From [Clostridium] citroniae WAL-17108 (GTDB taxonomy: Bacteria > Bacillota > Clostridia > Lachnospirales > Lachnospiraceae), in contig NZ_JH376420.1 of NCBI RefSeq assembly GCF_000233455.1, positions 1,004,535-1,068,534 of the forward strand: 64,000 nucleotides of DNA, in the 5' to 3' direction. Numbering within the stretch: position 1 is the stretch's first letter; each line of letters begins with the position of its first letter. This document shows, in pieces, positions 16,173-24,350 of the stretch. The notes beneath the pieces were generated by a model that had not been told where the DNA came from, did no database searches, and saw only the letters and a program-made list of their open reading frames with translations. The position numbers and the translations under genes are program-made.

Positions 16173-17108
16173 TTACGCCACAATTGAAATTTTGTTATCA
16201 ACATAGGCAAATCTGTTACGGCTCCCAAAACGCTCTTTCAGCAGATCATCAGCATACAGCACACATGCAACCCTATAATTCCGATTTGGATAGGCCAAAT
16301 GAGCCCGCTCTTTAAATGCCGTGGGCGAACTTTCCCTTAGCAAGGTTCCAAATATATTAACTATCTTACGTTCTTCCCCATATGCCTGGAAAATGTATTT
16401 CATTGTTCTCATGGTATAGGTGGAATAACCAAAGGTTTCCATATCCCAGCCAGCATGGTGAATCACCTTGAACGCAAATTCCAACCCTTTCGGCCCATTC
16501 GTTTTTACAATGTCTAAGGCATCCAGATAGGATTTGAGATATACCTTTCCGTCTCTCCTCTCCTTTGTTGTTGGACTTATCAAAACACCATACTTCCTTG
16601 ACAGCGTATCAACTACGGATACAATAGGATCATTCAGAACAAGGGCTGCCGTATGCTGGTGTATTGCCTTCATTGGGCGTACCTCGTCATACTGTCCGCG
16701 GAAAAGCTCCGCTCCGTATCTCTCTATCTCATCATCTCCCACACTTAAATGGACATTTGCCAGGACATATTCACGCCCACACATCTGTGCAGCTATTACC
16801 CTGCCCATCCCCTCACACACATCAAAACTCCCTTTCTGAGGATTTGGTATGATATCTATATATCCAGCCTTTCTTAGATCAAAGTTCTGGCTTAAGGAGA
16901 GAATTTTATCTTCATTCAGAAAATGGATTCTATCGACTTGATATCTGGGAAAGTTTAGCATTGTAAGCGGAACTTTAGCTGTCCCTAAAATATCTCGTCC
17001 ATCTTCCGTTACCATTACATCAACATTTGCCAGCAGATCATTCATCCTTTCATGGTTTCCGACCCTGTTAAAATACTCCTCTGCTATTTCATAAATCCTT
17101 TTTACCAT
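16173..17108 (-). CDS. ParB-like protein (DUF6551-like)
   Basis: 311 residues from the ATG at 17108 (GGAGGGA upstream). The N-terminal third reads as a ParB/sulfiredoxin-like fold: YQVDRIHFLNEDKILSL resembles the start of ParB boxes, and DVCEGMGRVIAAQMCG corresponds to the box II D/EGxHR-type segment with the usual histidine replaced. The C-terminal part is helical. Phage relatives may act as DNA-binding or nucleotide-hydrolysing switch proteins; activity here is uncertain. Confidence 0.7.
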   Translation of the reverse strand: MVKRIYEIAEEYFNRVGNHERMNDLLANVDVMVTEDGRDILGTAKVPLTMLNFPRYQVDRIHFLNEDKILSLSQNFDLRKAGYIDIIPNPQKGSFDVCEGMGRVIAAQMCGREYVLANVHLSVGDDEIERYGAELFRGQYDEVRPMKAIHQHTAALVLNDPIVSVVDTLSRKYGVLISPTTKERRDGKVYLKSYLDALDIVKTNGPKGLEFAFKVIHHAGWDMETFGYSTYTMRTMKYIFQAYGEERKIVNIFGTLLRESSPTAFKERAHLAYPNRNYRVACVLYADDLLKERFGSRNRFAYVDNKISIVA

Positions 17109-17158
17109 ACTATATCCCTCCATTTATTTTTCTCTGCTTTTTGTATATGTAACACCAA

Positions 17159-17338
17159 TCAACACACATAGAAATTTCCCTTCTCCGTTCCTAAGACCCT
17201 TATTCCTGGCACGCTTTGCGTTTCCGTATATTCATGCTTATACCGGACTTTCACCTTACATTTACTTTCCCTTCGCCCGAAGGTATTTGATGTATAGTCA
17301 GGGCATACCCAAAGGGAGATCCAGGGAGCCGAGGTTAT
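17159..17338 (-). pseudogene. Possible degenerate coding fragment
   Basis: The minus strand keeps an open frame of 59 codons that reads like protein (for example CKVKVRYKHEYTETQSVPGI) and ends in TGA at 17159. It has no start codon and is preceded by an in-frame TAG, upstream of which the frame is again open for a short stretch. It could be the remnant of a gene. The rest of the 276-base gap shows nothing. Confidence 0.3.
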
Positions 17339-17384
17339 CTAATGGCAATATGAACCTATCACCGGTCTTTCATTTGCCTTATGA

Positions 17385-17585
17385 TCAATCCGTTGGGACC
17401 TTCCGTACCGGTTCCAGTGACGCAACAACCATCTTATGTACTGACGCTATAGTGCAATAATCACATTTTATGTTTATCCCTCTGCAGCAACATATATCAC
17501 AGCTATGTTTAAAGCTGCTCATTGCTTCCTGTGCGGAAGTACATTGCATCTGATAATTAACCCCTACCTGCTCAAACTTAGTCAT
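17385..17585 (-). CDS. Small cysteine-rich conserved phage protein
   Basis: 66 residues with GAAGGAG upstream. CDICCCRGINIKCDYC followed by IASVHKMVVASL is the pattern of a small zinc-binding protein common in clostridial phages. Function unknown. Confidence 0.65.
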   Translation of the reverse strand: MTKFEQVGVNYQMQCTSAQEAMSSFKHSCDICCCRGINIKCDYCTIASVHKMVVASLEPVRKVPTD

Positions 17586-17626
17586 TTTCCTTGTCTCCTT
17601 CTATATTGGTATTAGCTAAAGCGCCT

Positions 17627-17917
17627 TTAGCTCAGCGCATCATGTATTAATCCTAAAACCTCATCCTCTCCCGCCCATTGATTCCTTCCGCCAACATAAT
17701 CGGTCAATGACCTAGCTTCGCGGTACAGGACCTTATCTCTTAATGGACCATAGCAGCTGCTTTCCGTGTTTATGTACATGATTTTTCCATTACCTGCATT
17801 AAGGATGAAACCACTTGCTCCTCTGACGGTTCCGTTTATTCTGATCGGTTGTACATGGCATTCAAAACCCGGATCCAGCTTTCTCATATGTGCCTTTATC
17901 TTTCTACTCGTCAACAT
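17627..17917 (-). CDS. Hypothetical protein (96 aa)
   Basis: Start at 17917 chosen for AAAGGA eight bases upstream. Central beta strands (INGTVRGASGFILNAGNGKI). No family recognised. A 16-codon frame with a very good SD (GGGAGGGAG) ends shortly upstream (about 17956-18006) and might be a leader peptide. The remainder of 17918-18250 holds only the terminator at 18061-18093. Confidence 0.6.
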   Translation of the reverse strand: MLTSRKIKAHMRKLDPGFECHVQPIRINGTVRGASGFILNAGNGKIMYINTESSCYGPLRDKVLYREARSLTDYVGGRNQWAGEDEVLGLIHDALS

Positions 17918-18060
17918 AATATTTCCTTTCTGCATGGCAGGGATATTGTGCTTACCCCGCCTTGACTACGCCATGGCCAAAACAAAAGTGTTTCGTAACC
18001 ATCAAATCTCCCTCCCTTCCTTTTGGATTGTGTGGGTGATTTTTTGTTTCACAGCACATC

Positions 18061-18093
18061 ATAAAAGAGCAGAACTATCCTGTTTTCTGCTCT
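18061..18093 (-). terminator. Rho-independent terminator
   Basis: Minus-strand AGAGCAGAA pairs with TTCTGCTCT and is followed by TTTT. It lies downstream of the gene at 18251-18448. Confidence 0.7.
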
Positions 18094-18250
18094 CCTGACT
18101 GTGCCATTCTATCCAACTGTGCTATTCGCTTTTCTGCATTCCCCCTCTATTATTGAATCAGTTGCCGTCCAGCGCCTTCCCTGACATTTGCCCAGGCATT
18201 CTGTTAAAGGCAAATTAACCCTGTGATTCCCCGGCATTCCTGATTCGCGA

Positions 18251-18448
18251 CTATCGTTCCCAATACCAGCCGAAACCATCTTCCGTGTATAACATAAGCC
18301 CGGCTTCTGTGGCGTTAAAGTCTATAACTGTCCGTATGTCCAGATAGTCTGGAGCATTTGCATAGCTGGTGTTTTCCGGCACAGCCATACCCACAAAAAA
18401 TCCAAATGTAAAAAAGCATGATATGGCCGCTAAGGTTTTAATCCTCAT
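18251..18448 (-). CDS. Small membrane-anchored or secreted protein
   Basis: 65 residues. The start at 18448 (GGAGGAGGAA upstream) is preferred because earlier starts would overlap the terminator at 18471-18496. The N-terminus is a hydrophobic signal/anchor (IKTLAAISCFFTFGFFVGMA), followed by VIDFNATEAGLMLYTEDGFG, a pattern I have seen in small phage proteins. Function unknown. Confidence 0.6.
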   Translation of the reverse strand: MRIKTLAAISCFFTFGFFVGMAVPENTSYANAPDYLDIRTVIDFNATEAGLMLYTEDGFGWYWER

Positions 18449-18470
18449 TTCCTCCTCCATTTCCAGGCAC

Positions 18471-18496
18471 AAAAAAAGCCAGGGTTATCCCCTGGC
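18471..18496 (-). terminator. Strong rho-independent terminator
   Basis: Minus-strand GCCAGGG pairs with CCCTGGC and is followed by seven T. It ends the transcript of the gene at 18517-19026. Confidence 0.9.
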
Positions 18497-18516
18497 AAGT
18501 GCCCCTTGCAAAAATT

Positions 18517-19026
18517 CTATTTCCAGATTGAATCATGATTCGTTGATGCCTCGAACCGCGTCCCATTTCCCCGGCATTGCGGAATTGCGTTTATCCCCCT
18601 TTCAGGGGTCCTCCGAACCTTTAAGCGTGACGCCTTCGTCCATGACCTCGTAAGCAAAGGTCTACGCATTTTTTTGTACATCTGATTGGAATCCGGCAAT
18701 TGTTCTACAGACAGATGAAAAATCCTTCTCTTTTCCAATATCATTTTTGCAAGGCAATGGGTCTGTGGAATCTCAATGTCGAACCAAATATTTTTGCCGT
18801 AAAGGTATGAGCGCAAAGATCCTTTGCTATAACGCTGTATGACAGGGGCGGCCTTGTCATCACTGACAATGTGAACGGTCAGTTTGCCATGGCGTAATCT
18901 GTAGTCATCACAGACATATGGTATACGCCCACTATCCACCCTATATTCCCCGTAACAAGCCCCCTTAGGGACTTTCCTGTCATATATGCAAGTGCAGAAA
19001 TCACCTGTAAAACGACATTGTTTCAT
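18517..19026 (-). CDS. Cysteine-containing hypothetical protein
   Basis: 169 residues from the ATG at 19026 (AGGAGG upstream). The first half is protein-like (CRFTGDFCTCIYDRKVPKG with four cysteines). The last 40 residues are rich in Arg, Thr and Asn and look atypical, as if the original end had shifted frame. Function unknown. Confidence 0.6.
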   Translation of the reverse strand: MKQCRFTGDFCTCIYDRKVPKGACYGEYRVDSGRIPYVCDDYRLRHGKLTVHIVSDDKAAPVIQRYSKGSLRSYLYGKNIWFDIEIPQTHCLAKMILEKRRIFHLSVEQLPDSNQMYKKMRRPLLTRSWTKASRLKVRRTPERGINAIPQCRGNGTRFEASTNHDSIWK

Positions 19027-19104
19027 GGCACTACCTCCTTGTATTTTTGTGCTTAAATACACTCCCCAGGGGCAGACAGATTGCGTCCGCCCCCTGAACT
19101 ATAC

Positions 19105-19962
19105 TCAAGCCGTCTCAGACTGATTGAGTAATTCATTCTTAGATTTATTCATGCCGACCTTCTCCGCCTTTTTCTCCTCCGCAATTATCTCCTCCCTGGT
19201 CTGATCAATACTTTGTCCCGTAATCATAGCATACCCAAAGACCACTGCTAATTTCTTGAATCCGGCCTTATTATCCTTACGAACAACCTTGCCCCCGTCT
19301 TTATCAACTCTCAGCACGCTATTGTAAAGTCTGCTGACCGTCCATGTTAAAGTGGCGCTACAATGCCATTTTATGGGAAGGAAAAGATTGGACTTGAAAA
19401 GCGTCCCCTCCTCCCTTATGCCGAAATTATCATTCAGATACACCGCAATCGCAGTCCGTAACTCTTTAAAAGCGTCCTTTGTATACTCGTCAAGTATAAA
19501 GTTGCCGTCCCCCTCCGTATCACAGGTTGCTAGATAGCAATTAAAGTTATGTACAGCATTTTCCAGCCGGATATAAGCCGGGGCGTAATCCACCCCGTCA
19601 ACGCCTTTACGCGGTGCCATATATCCCACGCCTGGAATGGAAAACCTTGCTATGGTCTTTATAATGTGCAGGTCTTTCCCGGTCACGTCCTCAGGATTAA
19701 ACACTATCTCACCCTGTTTTTCCTTAAGAATGCATTTAGTCTCACTATAACTTGAGACAAGTGCTTTTTCCTCTTCGGTTAACTCCTCCTCGCTGCGAGT
19801 AACCTTGTTTCCATCACGGTCAACGATCGTTAAGATGGATGTAATGGCAAGCTTTACCTTGCTTATCTGGTATTCCAGTGCCCAATGTTCTACGCCGTTC
19901 TCAAAAATCTGCCTTGCTTCCTCGTTCTTAAAATTCAGTTTCAGTGTAATGTCCTTTTTCAT
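19105..19962 (-). CDS. Hypothetical phage protein (285 aa)
   Basis: The start at 19962 has GGAAGGA upstream; longer starts run into the structured leader. It begins MKKDITLKLNFKNEEARQIF and ends in a basic, Lys/Glu-rich helix. A central block (PGVGYMAPRKGVDGVDYAPAY) looks conserved. It is the first gene of this leftward unit and follows a long GC-rich leader, so its expression may be controlled in the 5' UTR. Function unknown. Confidence 0.6.
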   Translation of the reverse strand: MKKDITLKLNFKNEEARQIFENGVEHWALEYQISKVKLAITSILTIVDRDGNKVTRSEEELTEEEKALVSSYSETKCILKEKQGEIVFNPEDVTGKDLHIIKTIARFSIPGVGYMAPRKGVDGVDYAPAYIRLENAVHNFNCYLATCDTEGDGNFILDEYTKDAFKELRTAIAVYLNDNFGIREEGTLFKSNLFLPIKWHCSATLTWTVSRLYNSVLRVDKDGGKVVRKDNKAGFKKLAVVFGYAMITGQSIDQTREEIIAEEKKAEKVGMNKSKNELLNQSETA

Positions 19963-19984
19963 ATTGTTCCTTCCTCTCTGCGGT

Positions 19985-20245
19985 TTTCCCGCTATAAAAT
20001 TCTTTGTCATCATGCCCCACATACTGCATAGGATAGTCCTACACACTAGGACGGGCACGAGTAAATCAAACTATGAGGTTGCCCCCATAACCGCGCCTAC
20101 TTTCGCAATAGTTCGCGGATTTCGCCGTATGGATGCACGCCGTTTCACTGTACCCCGTAGCCGCTTAGCGCACTGCGGAGGTGTTGCCGTGGGCACACAC
20201 TGTGTTTTGGAATGCAATTATGTCATGGTGCAGGTGGATGAATAA
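19985..20245 (-). promoter_or_regulatory. GC-rich structured leader of the 19105-19962 gene
   Basis: The stretch is much richer in G+C than its surroundings. Hairpins: 20036-20052 (GTCCTA/TAGGAC), about 20072-20089 (TATGAGG with CCCCATA, one mismatch) and 20091-20118 (CCGCG/CGCGG with an inner stem), plus GCGG/CCGC near the 19985 end. It matches no riboswitch I can name. The stretch 20246-20510 shows no gene. Confidence 0.4.
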
Positions 20246-20504
20246 ATATGCATCCAGTTCTTAAAATTTACGATAGTCACCGTCAGCCCCTCCTCCCTGC
20301 TGACATCTTAATAATACACAATACGCGAAAACAATTCCACCACGTTAATATTTTTCCGGAAAACCGTATGTTTTATGGGGAAAATGTATATTTTTCACAT
20401 AAATAAAAGCGGACTAGGGGGCGTATTAAAACCTAAAAAAATCGTTTTTATCACTGATACCTCCATAGCTGTCCTCCTTCCGAACTGACCCAAAATACCG
20501 CCAT

Positions 20505-20563
20505 TTTTCATCAAAAAAGGCCTAATCCAGCCGATTCAAGATCCGATACCAGGGTTAGGCCCC
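20505..20563 (-). terminator. Terminator for leftward transcripts entering from the hairpin region
   Basis: Minus-strand GGCCTAA pairs with TTAGGCC at the ends of a 50-base hairpin and is followed by TTTTTT. No sizeable leftward gene lies just upstream, so it would end a noncoding transcript or that of the 35-residue frame at 21332-21439. Confidence 0.65.
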
Positions 20564-20717
20564 TATTTAAACCTTATAAGGGAATGTATATTTTTACCGC
20601 AGAAAATCATATTTATGCAATAAAAATGCATATTATACAGTGCGGTTATAGCGATTGGCCAAGAAAAATAAGAACGTTATCGATATGAGATCGGGAATAC
20701 TTTATAAGTAATACTTA

Positions 20718-20746
20718 TTGACATATTGCTTTTCAAGTGTTATAAT
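20718..20746 (+). promoter_or_regulatory. Perfect consensus sigma-70 promoter
   Basis: TTGACA (20718-20723), exactly 17 bases, TATAAT (20741-20746). Both hexamers are exact. It reads into the hairpin array and, after about 840 bases, the polymerase gene. Confidence 0.92.
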
Positions 20747-20795
20747 ATATATAGTATTACAGAAAAAACGAAGCATTTATTATTATACAAAATGG

Positions 20796-21265
20796 ATCTA
20801 CGGGCAAAAAATGAATATGTGTTTATCGCTTTAATTCATCGTAGATTATATATCTACTCTTCTTTCCTGTTCGGAAACTGTTATCCCCTTAAATAAATAT
20901 ACTATATATTTCTATATGGCTTACAGGTTAATATTATTATATATACTCGCTGCTAATATATTATTATAAACTGTAGTAGCAATAACCTGTAAGACATATA
21001 CACTGTGATGTTCAATGGTATCAGTTTTCCATATTCTTATCTGAACATCACAGGACTATCTCATTTAAAGATTACTTCTAATCTTTTAATATAAGAGAAC
21101 AGAAGCATATCTTTTTTCTTTTCATGGTATTATAAAGCTTCTGTTCTCTCTCTGGCTCACAAAAAATCTATTAACCATATTTTTATAAAATCATGTGAGC
21201 CAGAATATGTTATTATAAACTCTTATAAAAAAAGAGTTATTATATATAGTGTTTATAATAACATA
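20796..21265 (+). ncRNA. Tandem array of long hairpins (candidate structured ncRNA or control region)
   Basis: Back-to-back inverted repeats with different stems: 20796-20846 (ATCTACG/CGTAGAT with inner ATGAAT/ATTCAT); 20913-21000 (18 positions, one mismatch, core CTTACAGGTTA, with an inner GCTGCTA/TAGTAGC); 21003-21053 (12 bp, CTGTGATGTTCA, inner ATGG/CCAT); 21067-21086 (8 bp, loop CTTC); 21094-21149 (13 bp, AGAGAACAGAAGC); 21151-21204 (11 bp, TCTGGCTCACA); 21207-21264 (14 bp, ATGTTATTATAAAC). From the second hairpin on, spacers are only 1-13 bases. There is no open reading frame of note. It lies between the perfect promoter and the polymerase gene. It fits no named RNA family I know. Confidence 0.6.
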
Positions 21266-21350
21266 GTATATATTATTATATATAAACTCTTTATATATAT
21301 AGTTATATATAATAACTCTTTATATATATTATTATATATAATATATAAGG
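21265..21350. repeat. AT-rich direct repeats
   Basis: Two copies of AACTCTTTATATATAT (near 21284 and 21314) within a TA-rich tract. It could melt easily, so an origin or a hinge of the hairpin array are both possible. Confidence 0.5.
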
Positions 21351-21439
21351 AATAAGGCGAAGCATAGCGCCGATCCGGCCAAAACCATTATAATATCCAG
21401 CATTTTCTGCATTTCATTTTCTTCGAGAGGATCTTCCAT
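21332..21439 (-). CDS. Possible 35-aa membrane peptide
   Basis: GAGG lies eight bases before the ATG at 21439. It encodes an acidic start (MEDPLEENEMQKMLD) and one membrane span (IIMVLAGSALCFALFLIYYI). A promoter candidate lies just upstream. Small holin- or toxin-like peptides have this shape, but the frame is short. Confidence 0.4.
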   Translation of the reverse strand: MEDPLEENEMQKMLDIIMVLAGSALCFALFLIYYI

Positions 21440-21458
21440 CCCGCGTCCCTCTTTAGAT

Positions 21459-21486
21459 CTTATACGCGATTCCCAATAAATGTAAA
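21459..21486 (-). promoter_or_regulatory. Candidate leftward promoter
   Basis: Minus-strand TTTACA (21481-21486), 16 bases, TATAAG (21459-21464). It would drive the 35-residue frame and then the antisense of the hairpin array up to the terminator at 20505-20563. Confidence 0.4.
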
Positions 21487-21507
21487 TACCCACGGTACAA
21501 GGAGGTA

Positions 21508-21609
21508 ATGCTTATTTTTTGCAAAGAATGCCAGCTTAGAACAGCGCAGTATTCGTTTCAACAATCAGCAGTAAGCAACAGGAGGAATTACCAATACCCA
21601 AACATTTAA
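21508..21609 (+). CDS. 33-aa leader ORF of the polymerase gene
   Basis: AAGGAGGTA directly precedes the ATG at 21508. It encodes MLIFCKECQLRTAQYSFQQS and onward, stopping at TAA 21607. Near its end it contains AGGAGG (21580-21585) and, 11 bases later, the heptamer C CCA AAC (21597-21603) in the frame needed for -1 slippage into the polymerase. It is either a leader peptide or the true N-terminus of the polymerase by frameshifting. Confidence 0.6.
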   Translation: MLIFCKECQLRTAQYSFQQSAVSNRRNYQYPNI

Positions 21610-24350
21610 TATCTCAACGGTATGTTTTTAAAATCCATTCATCCCGGTTACGCCGGGCGAAATGGGATCTGCAGCTCTCGCTTGATCGTGCCAGAAAAAA
21701 CAAAGAATTGATTGCTCTAAGCGAAAGCCAGATGATGCGGTTCATTGATGAGATCAACGGGATCACTAATCCCGAACTACACATATCATCAATACGCAGG
21801 GAGATAAAAAGGCTTAGGCGGGACAAGGATATTATAAGGTCCCGGCCAAAGGTTCAGCGGCTCTATGAAGAACTGGATCACTATCAGTTCAAAAAAGATT
21901 ATGTGTGTGTCGTGATAGATAACGAAAAAGATTATTATCACATATACAAGAGGGGATTCAAAATAAATGGCACAACATTCCGCAGGCTGCTGGGGACTAC
22001 CGGCGGTATCAAGACAAACACTATCGTTTTTGTAAACGAGCTGCTGCTGCCAGAATTAATGACAAGGATCAATAACGGGCGCGATCCTCGGAAGGAGTTT
22101 TCTCCAGCCAAACTTGAAGCATACATTGCATTAACATGCAGCTCCTCCACTCCGGTTAGTATGCCGCGTGGCATTGTAGTTGTGCACGATTGTATTACAC
22201 ACTTCAAAGATGATGTGATCGAACTGGATGATACCGGAGTTGATCAACCAAAGATGCGGTTCCTCAAAAACCACGAGATTGAACTGAACAATAGCGATGG
22301 CTACGGGCTCGGGATGCCGTCCCTTATGGAACAATGGGGGATAGACATTGGAGAAGACTTTATCCTTCCTGCTTGTGTTATACGAAACTCATTCTGCAAA
22401 GGAGCTGTCGTATGTGTGGATTTTCAGCAATTCGCTTCAGACCATGGCCTGACAACCATACAAGATATCTGGGGGAACACGCATAGCATATTTGAAGTAG
22501 CACTTATCTTAACAGAATCAATGCTTAAGCTCTGGGATTCCTACTCCTCCATTGACGATTATCTGGAAAACTGTAAAAAGAATCATTATACTTTTGCCAT
22601 TACGAAGTCATCTGAGTCCGAACTTGAAAATATGAGAACTATGAACTATCAGTTTTTACAAAGCTATGATTTTACAGACGAAGAAATTGACGAGTTGATT
22701 GCCCCTACAGTAAATGAGATACAGGACATCCTCTCCGGAGATTACAGGAAAACCATACTCTATGTAAAGGGCATCGGCCTGAATGATGATAATGTACAAC
22801 ACCTGGACACCTCTTTCGCAACTGCTCTGATGATTGATAAGGAAATGCAGAAGGACCCGTTTGTACAAGATCAGATACGCGGGATGATCCGCAAGAGAAT
22901 AGACAATGCAAAAGTTGGAGTCTTAAATGTTCCAGCAAACTATTCTATCATCTGCGGGGATCCGTACTCCCTTTGCCAATCCATGTTTGGCCTGGAAGTG
23001 ACCGGGCTGCTCCAGAAGGGGCAGATCTATTCAAAATACTGGATTGATCATGGTATAAACAGAATAGCCAGCTTCCGGGCGCCTATGACATCACACAATA
23101 ATATCAGACTCTTAGATGTTGTCCATAACAGCGAAATGGATGAATTCTACCGTTATATTACCACTCCCACCATTTTTAATAGCTGGGACACCTGCGCCCA
23201 AGCCATGAATGGGTTCGACTTTGATGGTGATTGTGTGATCAACACATCCCTGCCATTAATAGTAAATAACACGCACCAGCTGCCGGCCATATGTTGCGTG
23301 CAGCGAAAGGCTCCAAAATGTGTCCCCACTTCTGATGATCTGATGGCATCCAATATCAAAAGCTTTGGAAATGCGGTTGGCCCCATTACCAATAAAATCA
23401 CCTCAATGTATGATGTTAAAGCACGGTTTTCTCCCGGCAGCCGAGAATACAACATCATGGACTATAGGATAAAATGCGGTCAGCTTTATCAGCAGAACGC
23501 TATTGACAAAAGCAAGGGAATTGAAGCGCGTCCAATGCCCGCAAAGTGGTATAATTGGATTTCCAATAAGGTAACTCGTACTCAACCATCAAGAGAAAAG
23601 AAATATAATGTACTCAACCGTTATCTCCTGGCCGACAAAAAACCATATTTCATGAAATACATATACCCCTCATCAAAAGCGGAATATGAAAAATATCTTA
23701 AATCAAATAGTGATAAGTGCATACTAAGGTTCTCGCTTACGCTGGATGAGTTGATCAGCAAGCCCACCCATACGGCAGAGGAAGAACAATTTTTAAAGGC
23801 TTATTACATTGGCCTTCCTCTGGGTATGGCCCCCTGCACATTAAACCGTATATGCTGGAAAATAGAAAGTATCTTTGACAAGTATTATTTACCGCTGAAG
23901 GATAATTTTGATTACTCGATCCTGAAATCAGATGTAGAATACACCCCTTATATGTTTGGGAAAATCAAAAGGATCTATGATGAGTATGTATCAGAACTGC
24001 GGGAATACAGTAAAGTATGTGCCAAAGAAAGGATTAAAGATTATGACAGCAAGACACTAAAATTCACTTTACAGGAAAACTTCAGAAGGCACTGCGTGGA
24101 AGCATGCCCAAATGCCGACATGCTATGCAATATCATCCTGGATATATGTTATACCAAAAATGGTTCTAAAAGATTCGCCTGGGACATGTGCGGTGAAACC
24201 ATTATCCAGAATCTATTGAAACGAAACAACTATAAAATAACATACCCTACGTATGATCAGAACGGAGACATTGAATTTGGAGGTAACACATATAGGATGA
24301 CAACCACAGATATAAAAGTTGCTATAGATATTGAGGATACCATTCATTGA
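21594..24350 (+). CDS. YonO-like single-subunit DNA-dependent RNA polymerase (DFDGD motif)
   Basis: The protein-like frame is open from 21540 to 24350. Residues before the TTG at 21708 (PKHLISQRYVFKIHSSRLRR and onward) read as real coding sequence, yet there is no ATG/GTG/TTG in that part. Initiation at AUA 21594 (8 bases after AGGAGG) gives 918 residues; a -1 frameshift from the leader ORF is the alternative. Near residue 542 the motif MNGFDFDGDCVIN matches the metal-binding DxDGD of the beta'-type double-psi barrel. An SFRAPMT block upstream recalls the RxP segment of the same fold. SPbeta YonO, an RNA polymerase of about 920 residues, has the same motif and size. By analogy it may transcribe the rightward late genes, which is inference. 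Confidence 0.82.
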   Translation: MPKHLISQRYVFKIHSSRLRRAKWDLQLSLDRARKNKELIALSESQMMRFIDEINGITNPELHISSIRREIKRLRRDKDIIRSRPKVQRLYEELDHYQFKKDYVCVVIDNEKDYYHIYKRGFKINGTTFRRLLGTTGGIKTNTIVFVNELLLPELMTRINNGRDPRKEFSPAKLEAYIALTCSSSTPVSMPRGIVVVHDCITHFKDDVIELDDTGVDQPKMRFLKNHEIELNNSDGYGLGMPSLMEQWGIDIGEDFILPACVIRNSFCKGAVVCVDFQQFASDHGLTTIQDIWGNTHSIFEVALILTESMLKLWDSYSSIDDYLENCKKNHYTFAITKSSESELENMRTMNYQFLQSYDFTDEEIDELIAPTVNEIQDILSGDYRKTILYVKGIGLNDDNVQHLDTSFATALMIDKEMQKDPFVQDQIRGMIRKRIDNAKVGVLNVPANYSIICGDPYSLCQSMFGLEVTGLLQKGQIYSKYWIDHGINRIASFRAPMTSHNNIRLLDVVHNSEMDEFYRYITTPTIFNSWDTCAQAMNGFDFDGDCVINTSLPLIVNNTHQLPAICCVQRKAPKCVPTSDDLMASNIKSFGNAVGPITNKITSMYDVKARFSPGSREYNIMDYRIKCGQLYQQNAIDKSKGIEARPMPAKWYNWISNKVTRTQPSREKKYNVLNRYLLADKKPYFMKYIYPSSKAEYEKYLKSNSDKCILRFSLTLDELISKPTHTAEEEQFLKAYYIGLPLGMAPCTLNRICWKIESIFDKYYLPLKDNFDYSILKSDVEYTPYMFGKIKRIYDEYVSELREYSKVCAKERIKDYDSKTLKFTLQENFRRHCVEACPNADMLCNIILDICYTKNGSKRFAWDMCGETIIQNLLKRNNYKITYPTYDQNGDIEFGGNTYRMTTTDIKVAIDIEDTIH

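Noticed and set aside
17339..17341. TAG recoding in the phage (in-frame TAG upstream of 17338)
   Set aside because: Other genes of the window end normally in TAG (for example 4354-4509), and no suppressor tRNA is seen.
19805..20245. 146-codon rightward frame ending in RRMDARRFTVPRSRL-like sequence
   Set aside because: It is antisense to a gene for its first third and to the structured leader for the rest; the minus strand reads equally protein-like, so I take it as RNA structure.
20796..21265. CRISPR array
   Set aside because: The units are inverted repeats with different stems, not direct repeats with spacers, and no cas genes are present.
21265..21350. Definite replication origin
   Set aside because: AT-rich repeats alone do not show it; no initiator gene or iteron set is next to it.
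21708..21710. TTG 21708 as the polymerase start
   Set aside because: No ribosome-binding site and clear coding sense upstream.
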